Positions 16,603 through 24,062 of a stretch of 24,896 bases of DNA are shown piece after piece. The position numbers and the translations under genes were made by a program. The first letter of the stretch is position 1. Each line of letters starts with the position of its first letter. The notes beneath the pieces were generated by a model. The model searched no databases and had not been told where the DNA came from. It saw only the letters and a list, made by a program, of their open reading frames with translations. Location of the stretch: the NCBI GenBank assembly GCA_031363085.1, contig JANLTU010000038.1:1-24896 (forward strand), read 5' to 3'. This stretch comes from UBA6921 sp031363085. Lineage in GTDB: Bacteria > Pseudomonadota > Gammaproteobacteria > SG8-11.

Positions 16603-17478
16603 ATGGCAGCTACACCGTTAGTGACGATTGGTTTGCCGGTCTACAACTCCGAGCGCTACGTGGCGCAGTCGCTTGAGTCGCTGTTGAATCAAAGCTATCG
16701 CGATTTCCGCCTCATCATCAGCGACAACGCTTCGACTGATGGCACGGCGGAAATATGTCAAGACTATGCGCGTCGCGATGCGCGCATCGACTATCACCGT
16801 AATGCCGAAAACATCGGCCTGTCGCCGAATTTCAATCGTGTGTTTGCGTTATCGCAAAGCAAATATTTTAAATGGTCGACTTCCGACGACTACTGGGCAC
16901 CGACGTTTCTGGAACGCGCCGTCGCCATTCTGGAACGCGACGCGCGCATCGTGTTGTGTTATCCCAAAACCACCTTGGTCGACGCGCAGGGTGCCAACCC
17001 CGAAGCCTATGAAGACAATCTGCATCTGATGAGCGACAGCGCACGCGAACGCTTCATTGCACTGATGGAAAAAATTCGCCTGAGTCATCAGCATCTGGGT
17101 GTGGTGCGCGCCGATCTGGTGCGTCGTACCCACTTGCTGGGGCCGCATCAAGACTCGGACATCAATCTGCTGGCCGAACTTGCGCTGCACGGGAAATTCT
17201 ACGAAATTCCGGAACGGCTGTTCTTTCGCCGCTTTCATCAAGACTCGTCGAGTTGGTCGCGCAAGGACGAGGGCCATCAAGAACGACGCTACCACTCGGC
17301 AGCGTCGGCGCGCATCAAGCTTACAGCTTGGCGTTGGCACCAGGCTTTTTTTCGCGCGGTCAGCGGCGCGCCAATAACCTTGCGCGACAAGCTGGCGCTG
17401 TATCTCTATTTGGCCCGGCGTATGCGTTGGGACCGGGTACGTTTGACCCGCGAATTATTGGCTAAATCCGGGTTGTAG
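16603..17478 (+). CDS. GT2 family glycosyltransferase A (291 aa)
   Basis: A cytoplasmic inverting glycosyltransferase with a GT-A fold. Motifs are VTIGLPVYNSERYV (7-20), SDNASTDGT (40-48) for nucleotide binding, and the DxD-like TSDDYW (93-98). An ExxDxxLLAELALHG-like helix (HQDSDINLLAELALHG) follows the acceptor region. There is no membrane helix, although the C-terminus is basic, as is common in peripheral membrane glycosyltransferases. It starts 4 bp after the flavoprotein gene and ends 3 bp before the PIG-L gene, so it belongs to the same operon. Donor and acceptor are unknown. Confidence 0.9.
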   Translation: MAATPLVTIGLPVYNSERYVAQSLESLLNQSYRDFRLIISDNASTDGTAEICQDYARRDARIDYHRNAENIGLSPNFNRVFALSQSKYFKWSTSDDYWAPTFLERAVAILERDARIVLCYPKTTLVDAQGANPEAYEDNLHLMSDSARERFIALMEKIRLSHQHLGVVRADLVRRTHLLGPHQDSDINLLAELALHGKFYEIPERLFFRRFHQDSSSWSRKDEGHQERRYHSAASARIKLTAWRWHQAFFRAVSGAPITLRDKLALYLYLARRMRWDRVRLTRELLAKSGL

Positions 17479-17481
17479 ACG

Positions 17482-18135
17482 ATGCTCACGCTGCTGCCTA
17501 AAGACCTGAACACAGTGCTGTGCATCGGGGCGCATTGCGATGATATCGAGATCGGTTGCGGTGCGACGATGTTGCAACTGGCCGATCAGCGCCCAGACTT
17601 GACATTTTATTGGGTGGTGCTGGCGTCCAACCCGGTTCGTGCGCAAGAGGCGCAGCGTAGTGCAGCGCTGTTTTTAAACAACGCGAAGCACAAGACGGTG
17701 GTAGTGAAGGAGTTTCGTAACGGTTATTTTCCGTATCTGGGCGCGCAGCTCAAAGAGTATTTCGAACAATTAAAAACGCTGGTCGCGCCCGATTTGATAT
17801 TCACGCATTACAGCGCCGATCTGCATCAGGATCATCGTGTGGTTGCGGAACTGACCTGGAATACTTTCCGTAATCATTTTATCCTCGAATACGAAATTCC
17901 AAAATACGACGGCGGCCTGGGGTCACCCAATGTATTTGTGCCCGTGACGCAGCAGCAGGGCGCCGTAAAAATCGATCATCTGTTAAGTTGTTTCGAAAGC
18001 GAGGCCAGCAAGCACTGGTTCACCCGCGAGACGTTTTCCGCCTTACTGCGACTGCGTGGCGTCGAGTGCAACGCCGCGAGTGGGTATGCAGAGGCGTATT
18101 ACTGTCGTAAAGTTGTTTTGCCGTTCAGCACTTAA
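17482..18135 (+). CDS. PIG-L family (LmbE-like) deacetylase (217 aa)
   Basis: A zinc-dependent N-deacetylase of the PIG-L/LmbE superfamily, whose members remove acetyl groups from N-acetylglucosaminyl conjugates. The first metal motif is AHCDDIE (17-23; H18 and D21), in place of the usual PHPDDE, and the second is HQDH (115-118) in SADLHQDHRVV. The protein is short but of normal length for bacterial members and has no signal peptide, so it acts in the cytoplasm. It closes the tightly packed part of the operon: the next glycosyltransferase starts 63 bp later. It may deacetylate a lipid-linked or nucleotide-linked amino sugar, allowing later N-modification (inference). Confidence 0.9.
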   Translation: MLTLLPKDLNTVLCIGAHCDDIEIGCGATMLQLADQRPDLTFYWVVLASNPVRAQEAQRSAALFLNNAKHKTVVVKEFRNGYFPYLGAQLKEYFEQLKTLVAPDLIFTHYSADLHQDHRVVAELTWNTFRNHFILEYEIPKYDGGLGSPNVFVPVTQQQGAVKIDHLLSCFESEASKHWFTRETFSALLRLRGVECNAASGYAEAYYCRKVVLPFST

Positions 18136-18198
18136 CGGGCCGAGGTATCTTGGTGCCATGTAACTCATCCAACGGCATTTGCGTGCGTGGTAAGTAAA

Positions 18199-19050
18199 AT
18201 GGGTATTGCAGTTATTATTCCGACGACCTGTGAACCTGCGCGCTGCGCGTCCTTGGTGCGCGCCATCGATAGCGTGTTGAGTCAGGACGGCGTCGACGTC
18301 GAACCGATCATCGTGGTGAACGGAAATCGCTATGACGAAGCGTTTTTCGTTGAATTGCGGGGCCGGCGCGAGTTGCGCGTGTGTTACCAGGAAGAAAGCA
18401 ATCTGCCGGCCGCGTTGCGTTTCGGACGCACCTTCGTAACCCAGGATTTTTTCTGTTTTCTCGACGACGACGACGAGTATTATCCCGGCGCCTTGCGCAC
18501 GCGCCTTGCGCCCATGGTGTCGAACGTCGATGTGGACGTCGTGGCCACCAACGGCGACATGTCCGACGGGCTGCGGGTGTACAACGTCGACGCAGTAAAT
18601 CAAGACTCCCTTGCCGCCGTCATCAAAGAAAATTGGCTGGCCTCGTGCGGCGGTTTGTTTCGCACCAGCGCCATCACGCTCGACTATTTCGACGGTGTTA
18701 CCAAGTATTTCGAATGGACTTTAATCGCATTTCGCATTGCGTTCGCCGGACACAAGATTCAGTTTCTGGATGTGCCCACGTTCCGCATTCACGACACGCC
18801 GCACTCATTGTCCAAGTCGACCGAGTATCAACACTCACTGGTGAGTTTCATCGAGTTCTTGCTGGACTTTGACAATCCGCCGCGAATTCGCCGCGCGCTG
18901 CGGCGCAAGCTTTCCGCTGCATTCCATTTTCTTTCCAACCAACATTTGAGTTCCGGACACCGACGCCACGCGTGGCAATATCATTTGCGTTGCCTGGCGC
19001 AGCCGGGGGGCTGGCGTTACTTGAGCTATACGCGGCACTTGTTGTTTTAA
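18199..19050 (+). CDS. GT2 family glycosyltransferase B (283 aa)
   Basis: A GT-A fold glycosyltransferase: AVIIPTTCEPARCASLVRAI at the N-terminus, PIIVVNGN in place of the common VDDGS, and an acidic DxD-type motif FLDDDDEYYPG (87-97). A catalytic-base region follows near ENWLASCGGLFR. ATG 18199 is chosen; an in-frame GTG at 18187 would add four residues. Neither has a strong Shine-Dalgarno sequence. The C-terminal 60 residues are basic and helical, as in many GT2 enzymes tied to O-antigen or exopolysaccharide assembly. The 63-bp gap upstream holds nothing recognisable. Donor and acceptor are unknown. Confidence 0.86.
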   Translation: MGIAVIIPTTCEPARCASLVRAIDSVLSQDGVDVEPIIVVNGNRYDEAFFVELRGRRELRVCYQEESNLPAALRFGRTFVTQDFFCFLDDDDEYYPGALRTRLAPMVSNVDVDVVATNGDMSDGLRVYNVDAVNQDSLAAVIKENWLASCGGLFRTSAITLDYFDGVTKYFEWTLIAFRIAFAGHKIQFLDVPTFRIHDTPHSLSKSTEYQHSLVSFIEFLLDFDNPPRIRRALRRKLSAAFHFLSNQHLSSGHRRHAWQYHLRCLAQPGGWRYLSYTRHLLF

Positions 19051-19129
19051 TCCAAGTAACATTAGCTAGCAGTATGCTGCCGCCGGTCCTTCGCTGTTAA
19101 ATAAAAAAACCGCAACCGGGATTTACAAC

Positions 19130-19348
19130 ATGGGAAAGAATTTTGTTTTAGTGCCACCGATCAATAACTATCCGAACTGGCTGGGTGCGTCTGTACGCGA
19201 GCCGTTGGCCGAGACCCGGTGTAGTTTTTCCATCACTACTTGCGAACCGAACACGGCGGCGTCGGACGGCGAATGTGGCTTCGATGCGCTGTTCTGCCGC
19301 AGTTCCACATTGCCGTTGCTAGGTGTTGATATACGCTCCGCGCCATGA
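19130..19348 (+). CDS. Possible small protein of 72 aa, unrecognised
   Basis: An ATG at 19130 has GGGA nine or so bases upstream and opens a 72-codon frame whose TGA overlaps the ATG of the next glycosyltransferase (ATGA at 19345-19348), the same coupling seen elsewhere in the locus. That arrangement is the main reason to keep it. The predicted peptide begins MGKNFVLVPPINNYPNWLG, is Cys-rich in its second half, and has no signal peptide or known motif. It could be a real small gene, a coupling leader, or a remnant of a decayed gene. Confidence 0.3.
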   Translation: MGKNFVLVPPINNYPNWLGASVREPLAETRCSFSITTCEPNTAASDGECGFDALFCRSSTLPLLGVDIRSAP

Positions 19349-20322
19349 CCGTCTCGATCATTATTCCCGCCTATAATTGCGCAGCCTATCTGGCGGCGAC
19401 GTTGCGATCCGTCACTCAACAAACCGAGCGCGATTTGCAGATCGTGGTGGTCGACGACGGTTCCACCGATGCAACGCTGGTGATTGCGCGTGCCGCATCT
19501 GCGCAGGACACGCGTGTGTGCGTGTATACCCAGGCCCATCAAGGCACGGCAGCCGCCGCGCGTAATCACGGCTTGCGCATGGCGCAGGGCGAGTTCATTG
19601 CGTTTCTCGACAGCGACGATTTGTATCACCCGGAAAAAATCGCACGCGAGCTGGCGGCATTCGCACGTTGCCCGGAACTAGACGTGGTGTTTTCCGACGT
19701 AATTTATTTTGACGACGACCCGTACGCGGCCACCAATGTGCGCTGCATGAGGAGTCAAAACCTGCTTCTTAAGTCTGCGCAAAGCATGAGCCATCACTCG
19801 GGCACGCTGTATTTGTGCAGCGCCAATTTCTACAACTTCATGTCCACGCAAATCACCACGGTGAGCACTCAAACCGTGATGCTGCGGCGCGCGTTGCTGG
19901 CGCAAGAGCCAATACCTTTTCGTGAAGATTGGCCGGTAGGCGAAGATATCGATTTATGGTTTCGCTTGGCGCGGCGTGCACGGCTTGGTTATCTGGATGA
20001 AGCGCTGGCTTATTACCGCCAGCGTGTGCAGAGTTTGATGCACAACGAGGAACACGCCTTGCTGGGTTTTATTCGCGCGCATTCCACCAATTTGCAGCGT
20101 GGCAGTGATGTGTTGAGCGCTGACGAAGCACGTGTCATCAATCAACGTTTGGCGCGGCAGTACTTCAACCTGGGCTACCACTATTTTAAACAGGGTCGCA
20201 AGCGCGAGGCGCGTACGGCATACACAACAGCGCGCGCTTACGATGAAGCAGCGTATTCCTGGCCAGCGTATTTAAAAACTTATGTTCCGCTACCTTTGGT
20301 ACGCGCATGGCACAAACGCTGA
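19345..20322 (+). CDS. GT2 family glycosyltransferase C with helical C-terminal extension (325 aa)
   Basis: A GT-A fold glycosyltransferase with textbook motifs: SIIIPAYNCAAYL (4-16), VVDDGSTDAT (35-44), FLDSDDLYHPEK (88-98), and the acceptor-side EDIDLWFRLARRARLGYLDEALAYYR. The last roughly 65 residues (RQYFNLGYHYFKQGRKREARTAY) resemble a single TPR-like helical hairpin, a common tail on such enzymes. It overlaps the small frame at 19130-19348 by 4 bp. A 132-bp spacer with a dispersed repeat separates it from asnB. The sugar specificity is unknown. Confidence 0.91.
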   Translation: MTVSIIIPAYNCAAYLAATLRSVTQQTERDLQIVVVDDGSTDATLVIARAASAQDTRVCVYTQAHQGTAAAARNHGLRMAQGEFIAFLDSDDLYHPEKIARELAAFARCPELDVVFSDVIYFDDDPYAATNVRCMRSQNLLLKSAQSMSHHSGTLYLCSANFYNFMSTQITTVSTQTVMLRRALLAQEPIPFREDWPVGEDIDLWFRLARRARLGYLDEALAYYRQRVQSLMHNEEHALLGFIRAHSTNLQRGSDVLSADEARVINQRLARQYFNLGYHYFKQGRKREARTAYTTARAYDEAAYSWPAYLKTYVPLPLVRAWHKR

Positions 20323-20359
20323 TGTCTCTATCAATGCGGCACGGAGAAGTCTCAATTCC

Positions 20360-20413
20360 GTTCGCGCAGTGCCTGTCGAAGCTCATTTGCCCTTCGACAA
20401 GCTCAGCGCGAAC
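20360..20413. repeat. Dispersed palindromic repeat (TTCGACAAGCTCAG type)
   Basis: Two 22-nt arms (20360-20381 and 20392-20413) pair with three mismatches around a 10-nt loop. The core GTCGAAG...CTTCGAC and the flanking GTTCGCGC...GCGCGAAC match the widely dispersed proteobacterial palindrome usually read as TTCGACAAGCTCAGGGCGAAC. It lies in the spacer between the GT2 gene and asnB. There is no U-tract, but the long hairpin could stabilise mRNA ends or attenuate readthrough into asnB. Confidence 0.75.
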
Positions 20414-20454
20414 AGGCTTCAAATTTCACTTGGCCACATCAATAACATGAAACC

Positions 20455-22383
20455 ATGTGCGGCATAGCCGGAATATTTGCCCATGACGGGGGTGTGCCGC
20501 CGCAGCGCGTTGAGCTCGAACGCGCCATCGCCGCGCTCAAGCATCGCGGGCCGGATGGGCATGGTTTTTACACTCACGGGCGCATCGGTCTGGCGCACGC
20601 ACGCTTGTCTATCATTGATCTGGCCGGCGGTACACAACCGATCCACAACGAAGATCAGTCGGTGTGGGTGGTGTTCAACGGCGAAATTTTTAATTACATC
20701 GAGTTGCGTGCATTTCTGGAAGGACAGGGACACCGTTTTTACACGCACAGCGATACCGAAGTGCTGGTGCATTTGTACGAGCACTACGGTCTGGACTTCG
20801 TGCAACACCTCAACGGCCAGTTCGCGATTGCATTGTGGGATCAAAATCAACAGCAGCTTATTTTGTGCCGCGACCGCGTCGGCATCTTGCCGCTGTTCTA
20901 CGCCGAGCAAAACGGCCGCGTATTGTTTGCATCGGAAATAAAGGCATTACTGCCGGTGCTGGGGCGCACGCCTGTGCTCAACCCGGCGGCACTGGATCAA
21001 GTCATGACATTTTGGTCGACGTTGGGCGACGCCACCTTGTTCGAAGGTGTGCGGCAAATTCTGCCGGGCCAGATGTTGATCGCGGCCGAAGGCGGAACAC
21101 GCAAGCAGCACTACTGGGAGTGGCGCTATCCCAGCGACGATGACTACCATCGCACCCCGGTCGAGCAGCAAGCCGAAGAATTGCGCGCGCTGTTAAGCGA
21201 CGCCACCCGTATCCGCTTGCGTGCCGACGTGCCGGTGGGTGCGTATTTGTCCGGTGGATTGGACTCGGCGGTGCTGGCTACCTTGATCCGCGCCAACGGC
21301 ATCCAGCCTGAAACCTATTCGATGCGCTTCAGTGACGCGCAGCTCGACGAAGGCGTGTATCAACAGTGCATGGTCGAACATCTCGGTGTGCAACATCACC
21401 AGGTGCAGTGCAGCGCGGCAAATATCGGTCGGGAATTTCCACGTGCGATCTGGCACACCGAAACGCCGATCCTGCGCACGGCGCCGGTGCCGATGATGAT
21501 GTTGTCGGGCTTGGTGCATGCGCGCGGTGCGAAAGTGGTGCTCACCGGCGAAGGCGCCGACGAAGTGCTGGGCGGCTACGACATTTTCAAAGAAGCCAAG
21601 CTGCGGCGCTTTTGGGCGCGTCAGCCAAAATCGCTGTGGCGCCCGCTGCTGCTCAAGCGCTTGTATCCGTATCTGGAATTCAATCCGGCACGCGCACAGA
21701 GCTACAGCGAGGCGTTTTTCGGTACCGGGTTGGATCAACCCAATGCGGCATTTTTCGCGCACCTGCCGCGCTGGAACACCACCGCGCAGAGCAAACAGTT
21801 TTATTCGGCGGAGTTCAAGGCGCGCTTGCACACCGATCCGCTTGCGCTGTTGGAGCAAAGCCTGCCGCGCGACTTTGCGCAGTGGCATGCGTTCAATCGT
21901 TCGCAGTACCTCGAAGCGAGCGTGCTGATGGCGAATTACCTGTTGTGGTCGCAAGGCGACCGCATGTTGATGGCCAATTCGGTGGAAGGGCGGTTTCCGT
22001 TTCTGGATCATCGCGTCATTGAATTCGCCGCGCGCATTCATCCCAATCTGAAAATGAAAGTACTCAACGAAAAATATCTGCTCAAGCGCGCGCTCAAAAA
22101 TGAGTTGCCGGCGTCGGTCATCGCGCGCAGCAAGCAACCGTATCGCGCACCGGATATTCCGGCGTTTTTTCACAACGGTAAGGCGCTCGATTATGTCGAT
22201 GCGCTGTTGGGCGCCGATGCGGTCAAACGCTATGGCTATTTCGACGCGCAAAAAACCGGCTTTCTACTGAAAAAAATTCGCGCCGGTCGCGCGCTCGGTT
22301 ACAAAGACAACATGGCCCTGGTCGCCATCCTCTCCACCCAGATGTGGCATCATTTATTTGTTGAGAATGGTCCGCGCCCCTAA
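20455..22383 (+). CDS. asnB: Asparagine synthetase-like glutamine amidotransferase (642 aa)
   Basis: A two-domain AsnB-type enzyme. The N-terminal class II glutaminase domain begins with the catalytic Cys2 (MCGIAGIF), which fixes the start, and shows KHRGPDG, RLSIIDL, VVFNGEIFNYIEL and the DTE motif. The C-terminal synthetase domain has the ATP pyrophosphatase signature LSGGLDSAVLA (SGGLDS at 266-271) and TGEGADEVLGGYD. The length suits the long amidotransferases commonly found in exopolysaccharide/O-antigen loci rather than housekeeping AsnB (about 554 aa). In such loci the product is thought to be amidation of a sugar carboxylate or similar group, not free asparagine (family knowledge plus inference). 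It is followed by an acyl carrier protein gene after 25 bp. Confidence 0.92.
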   Translation: MCGIAGIFAHDGGVPPQRVELERAIAALKHRGPDGHGFYTHGRIGLAHARLSIIDLAGGTQPIHNEDQSVWVVFNGEIFNYIELRAFLEGQGHRFYTHSDTEVLVHLYEHYGLDFVQHLNGQFAIALWDQNQQQLILCRDRVGILPLFYAEQNGRVLFASEIKALLPVLGRTPVLNPAALDQVMTFWSTLGDATLFEGVRQILPGQMLIAAEGGTRKQHYWEWRYPSDDDYHRTPVEQQAEELRALLSDATRIRLRADVPVGAYLSGGLDSAVLATLIRANGIQPETYSMRFSDAQLDEGVYQQCMVEHLGVQHHQVQCSAANIGREFPRAIWHTETPILRTAPVPMMMLSGLVHARGAKVVLTGEGADEVLGGYDIFKEAKLRRFWARQPKSLWRPLLLKRLYPYLEFNPARAQSYSEAFFGTGLDQPNAAFFAHLPRWNTTAQSKQFYSAEFKARLHTDPLALLEQSLPRDFAQWHAFNRSQYLEASVLMANYLLWSQGDRMLMANSVEGRFPFLDHRVIEFAARIHPNLKMKVLNEKYLLKRALKNELPASVIARSKQPYRAPDIPAFFHNGKALDYVDALLGADAVKRYGYFDAQKTGFLLKKIRAGRALGYKDNMALVAILSTQMWHHLFVENGPRP

Positions 22384-22392
22384 CCCCCCCCC
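22384..22392 (+). repeat. Homopolymeric C9 tract between asnB and acp
   Basis: Nine consecutive C residues lie directly after the asnB stop codon and 16 bases before the ATG of the carrier protein gene. It is outside both coding frames. Confidence 0.85.
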
Positions 22393-22408
22393 GCCCCTGA
22401 GGAACGAC

Positions 22409-22666
22409 ATGTCGATAGAACAGCAAGTCCGTGACTACATACTCGAAAACTTTTTGTTCACCAACGATGCGTCGGTATTGGCCAACGACGCCTCGTTTCT
22501 GGAGAAGGGCATTATCGATTCCACCGGCGTGCTGGAAATGATTTTTTTTCTCGAACAGGAGTTCGCTTTAAAAGTCGCGGATAAAGAAATGATCCCCGAA
22601 AATCTGGATTCGGTGAACAACATCGTGCGCTATGTGCAAAGTAAACAAGCTGGAGTCGTGTCGTAG
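22409..22666 (+). CDS. Acyl carrier protein (85 aa)
   Basis: A small acidic helical carrier protein. The phosphopantetheine site is Ser38 in FLEKGIIDSTGVLEMIFFLEQEF, where the DS-T signature replaces the usual DSL. Size and helical pattern are normal for a stand-alone ACP/PCP. GAGGA six bases before ATG 22409 sets the start; the frame remains open to 22358, but that region overlaps asnB and encodes a proline run, so it is rejected. It is the last gene of the plus-strand block. AsnB and ACP genes often occur together with an AMP-dependent ligase in glycan loci, but no ligase is visible here. It could carry an acyl or aminoacyl group to be attached to the glycan (inference). Confidence 0.9.
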   Translation: MSIEQQVRDYILENFLFTNDASVLANDASFLEKGIIDSTGVLEMIFFLEQEFALKVADKEMIPENLDSVNNIVRYVQSKQAGVVS

Positions 22667-22671
22667 GCGCC

Positions 22672-22724
22672 TGTTGCAAAAACGGCAATGATGATCGACA
22701 CGCCCAATCGGTTATTTTGCAACA
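22672..22724. other. 10-bp inverted repeat at the acp/GNAT convergent junction
   Basis: TGTTGCAAAA (22672-22681) is repeated inverted as TTTTGCAACA (22715-22724), with a 33-nt loop. The right arm is the last codons of the acetyltransferase gene. It might act as a weak two-way transcription stop, but the long loop and AT-rich arms make this uncertain. Confidence 0.3.
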
Positions 22725-23215
22725 ATGGCCCAACGCTCATGATCGCGCCAACGGCCACTGATTTTAAGATAACGCGGCGAGTAACCTTCTTGCAAAAACC
22801 CGCATGACCTGACCAAGCGGATGGACGCGCTGTTGCCGGGTTGAATATTAGCTTCCAGGCGATGCAGTTTTAGCGCCGTGAAGGCGTGGTGAACCACGGC
22901 CTGCAAACCTTCACGCATCAAGCCCTGACGTGCGTGCGCGGCGAAGGCGTAGTAGCCAAGGTAACCGCTGCGAAACTTGCCGAGAATAATATTGGTGATG
23001 TTGATGACGCCGACGATCTGCGCACTGTCGCGCTTGCAAATCAAGTAGCCACAGTTCGATGGTGCGGTGATGTACTTGAGGTAGGCGCGAAACTGGGCAG
23101 GCGTTGCAGGGGCGCTCGTCCAAGGATGGTGCAATGCATGACTTTTACGGACCGACGCCAGGAACGCGCGTTGATCCGCAAGCGCTGGACAGCGAAGATA
23201 GATGCGCGAGCTCAC
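22712..23215 (-). CDS. GNAT N-acetyltransferase, RimJ/RimL type (167 aa)
   Basis: An acetyl-CoA-dependent acetyltransferase of the RimJ/RimL-like GNAT group. The protein opens with IYLRCPALAD, the usual beta1-alpha1 segment of RimJ/L enzymes. The acetyl-CoA pyrophosphate loop is ARQGLMREGLQAV, followed by LHRLEANIQPGNSASIRLVRSCGF and a terminal YLKISGRWRDHERWAI, all characteristic. The start is GTG (complement of 23213-23215); the nearby ATG upstream is out of frame, and an in-frame stop lies further upstream. There is no clear Shine-Dalgarno sequence. It is convergent with the acp gene and lies downstream of the DUF4124 gene. The substrate is unknown: a ribosomal protein, a small molecule or an amino sugar are all possible for this family. 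Confidence 0.88.
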   Translation of the reverse strand: MSSRIYLRCPALADQRAFLASVRKSHALHHPWTSAPATPAQFRAYLKYITAPSNCGYLICKRDSAQIVGVINITNIILGKFRSGYLGYYAFAAHARQGLMREGLQAVVHHAFTALKLHRLEANIQPGNSASIRLVRSCGFLQEGYSPRYLKISGRWRDHERWAIVAK

Positions 23216-23254
23216 GCGATATTTTATAACGGGTGTTCGCTTTCATGACGACGG

Positions 23255-23725
23255 TTATTTCTTGCACCATTTTTCCACGCCCTTGCGCGCATCCACCAAT
23301 CCGGTTTTTATTTCCGCATCTGTCAGTATATGCAACTTGCCGTCAGCACCTACTTGCTGAATGCGCCCACCGTCTTCAAAAATTGTGAGATTTCCTTTTG
23401 CGATATTGCAACGCTTAGCGGCTTCTTTTTGCTCTTTCTCGGTTTTTTCCTTGGTCTCTTTTTTCTTGATGCGTTCTTCGCTCATGCCTTCCAAAGCTTT
23501 CTTTTGTTTGTCGAGCGGCGCAGCGTCGCTGCTGGCTTCTGCGCCTTCCTCCGCCGGGCGCGGTGCGGTCGGGGTTTGGATGGTTTTGGATGGTCCGCTG
23601 CCGGGTGGGAATTCACCGTAGTGTATGTTGCCGTTCTTGTCGGTCCATTTATAAACCTCTTCGGCAACGACAATAGTCGATGCACAACCGTAGGCCAAAC
23701 CTAACGCAAGAATAATGTAGCGCAT
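23255..23725 (-). CDS. DUF4124 domain periplasmic protein (156 aa)
   Basis: A small exported protein with the DUF4124 N-terminal domain, seen as VYKWTDKNGNIHYGEFPP just after the signal peptide (residues 1 to about 21, cleavage likely after IVVA). The domain is followed by a Pro/Ala linker, a highly charged Lys/Glu coiled-coil stretch (EERIKKKETKEKTEKEQKE), and a C-terminal domain with two Cys (KRC, KWC) that could form a disulfide. The start is ATG 23725, with GGAG seven bases upstream; a longer frame to 23809 would add 28 non-signal residues and is rejected. DUF4124 proteins are common in gammaproteobacteria and have no agreed function. The gene lies 39 bp upstream of the GNAT gene, possibly co-transcribed. 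Confidence 0.87.
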   Translation of the reverse strand: MRYIILALGLAYGCASTIVVAEEVYKWTDKNGNIHYGEFPPGSGPSKTIQTPTAPRPAEEGAEASSDAAPLDKQKKALEGMSEERIKKKETKEKTEKEQKEAAKRCNIAKGNLTIFEDGGRIQQVGADGKLHILTDAEIKTGLVDARKGVEKWCKK

Positions 23726-24062
23726 GCTGATCTCCGCAAATGCTTCGCTTTCATCTATTAAGCATCGGTCCGGCGCGCTAAAACTAAAGGGCGCTTTGTA
23801 TAAATCCATATTTCATCCCAATTGCGGCGTTGCGGAAAAATCGCTTGCTTACATACCAACCTATGCACGTGACGAAATTTTTTCCGCGCCTTGCATTGGT
23901 GTGAGCTCTGACAATTATTGAAGTGCGATTAAAGTGAACTACAAAGTGATGCTTCAATTTTTTCATGCGTTCGCCTACAATGCCCTCGCTCCCTTATCGT
24001 TGGTTGTTGGAAGGCGGGGGAGACATACCACATCTAAACTCTGTCACAGGGAGGCGCAAGCC
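23726..24062. other. Divergent intergenic region, about 337 bp
   Basis: This stretch is more AT-rich to the eye than the flanking genes and separates the minus-strand DUF4124 gene from the plus-strand lipoprotein. It holds a plausible promoter at 23953-23981 and an imperfect structure made of GCGGAAAAA (23832-23840) and TTTTTCCGC (23879-23887) with a 38-nt loop. No credible gene was found in it. Confidence 0.6.
23953..23981 (+). promoter_or_regulatory. Possible sigma70-type promoter for the right-edge lipoprotein
   Basis: TTCAAT (23953-23958) and TACAAT (23976-23981) are separated by 17 bp. The -10 matches consensus in five of six positions, the -35 in only three. It lies about 80 bp upstream of the ATG at 24063. 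Confidence 0.35.

Noticed and set aside
21193..22251. Minus-strand open frame of 352 codons inside asnB
   Set aside because: It is antisense to a well-supported AsnB synthetase domain. Long antisense frames are expected with this GC-rich codon use.
23832..23887. 9-bp inverted repeat GCGGAAAAA/TTTTTCCGC as a terminator or operator
   Set aside because: The 38-nt loop and A/T homopolymer content make a chance match likely.
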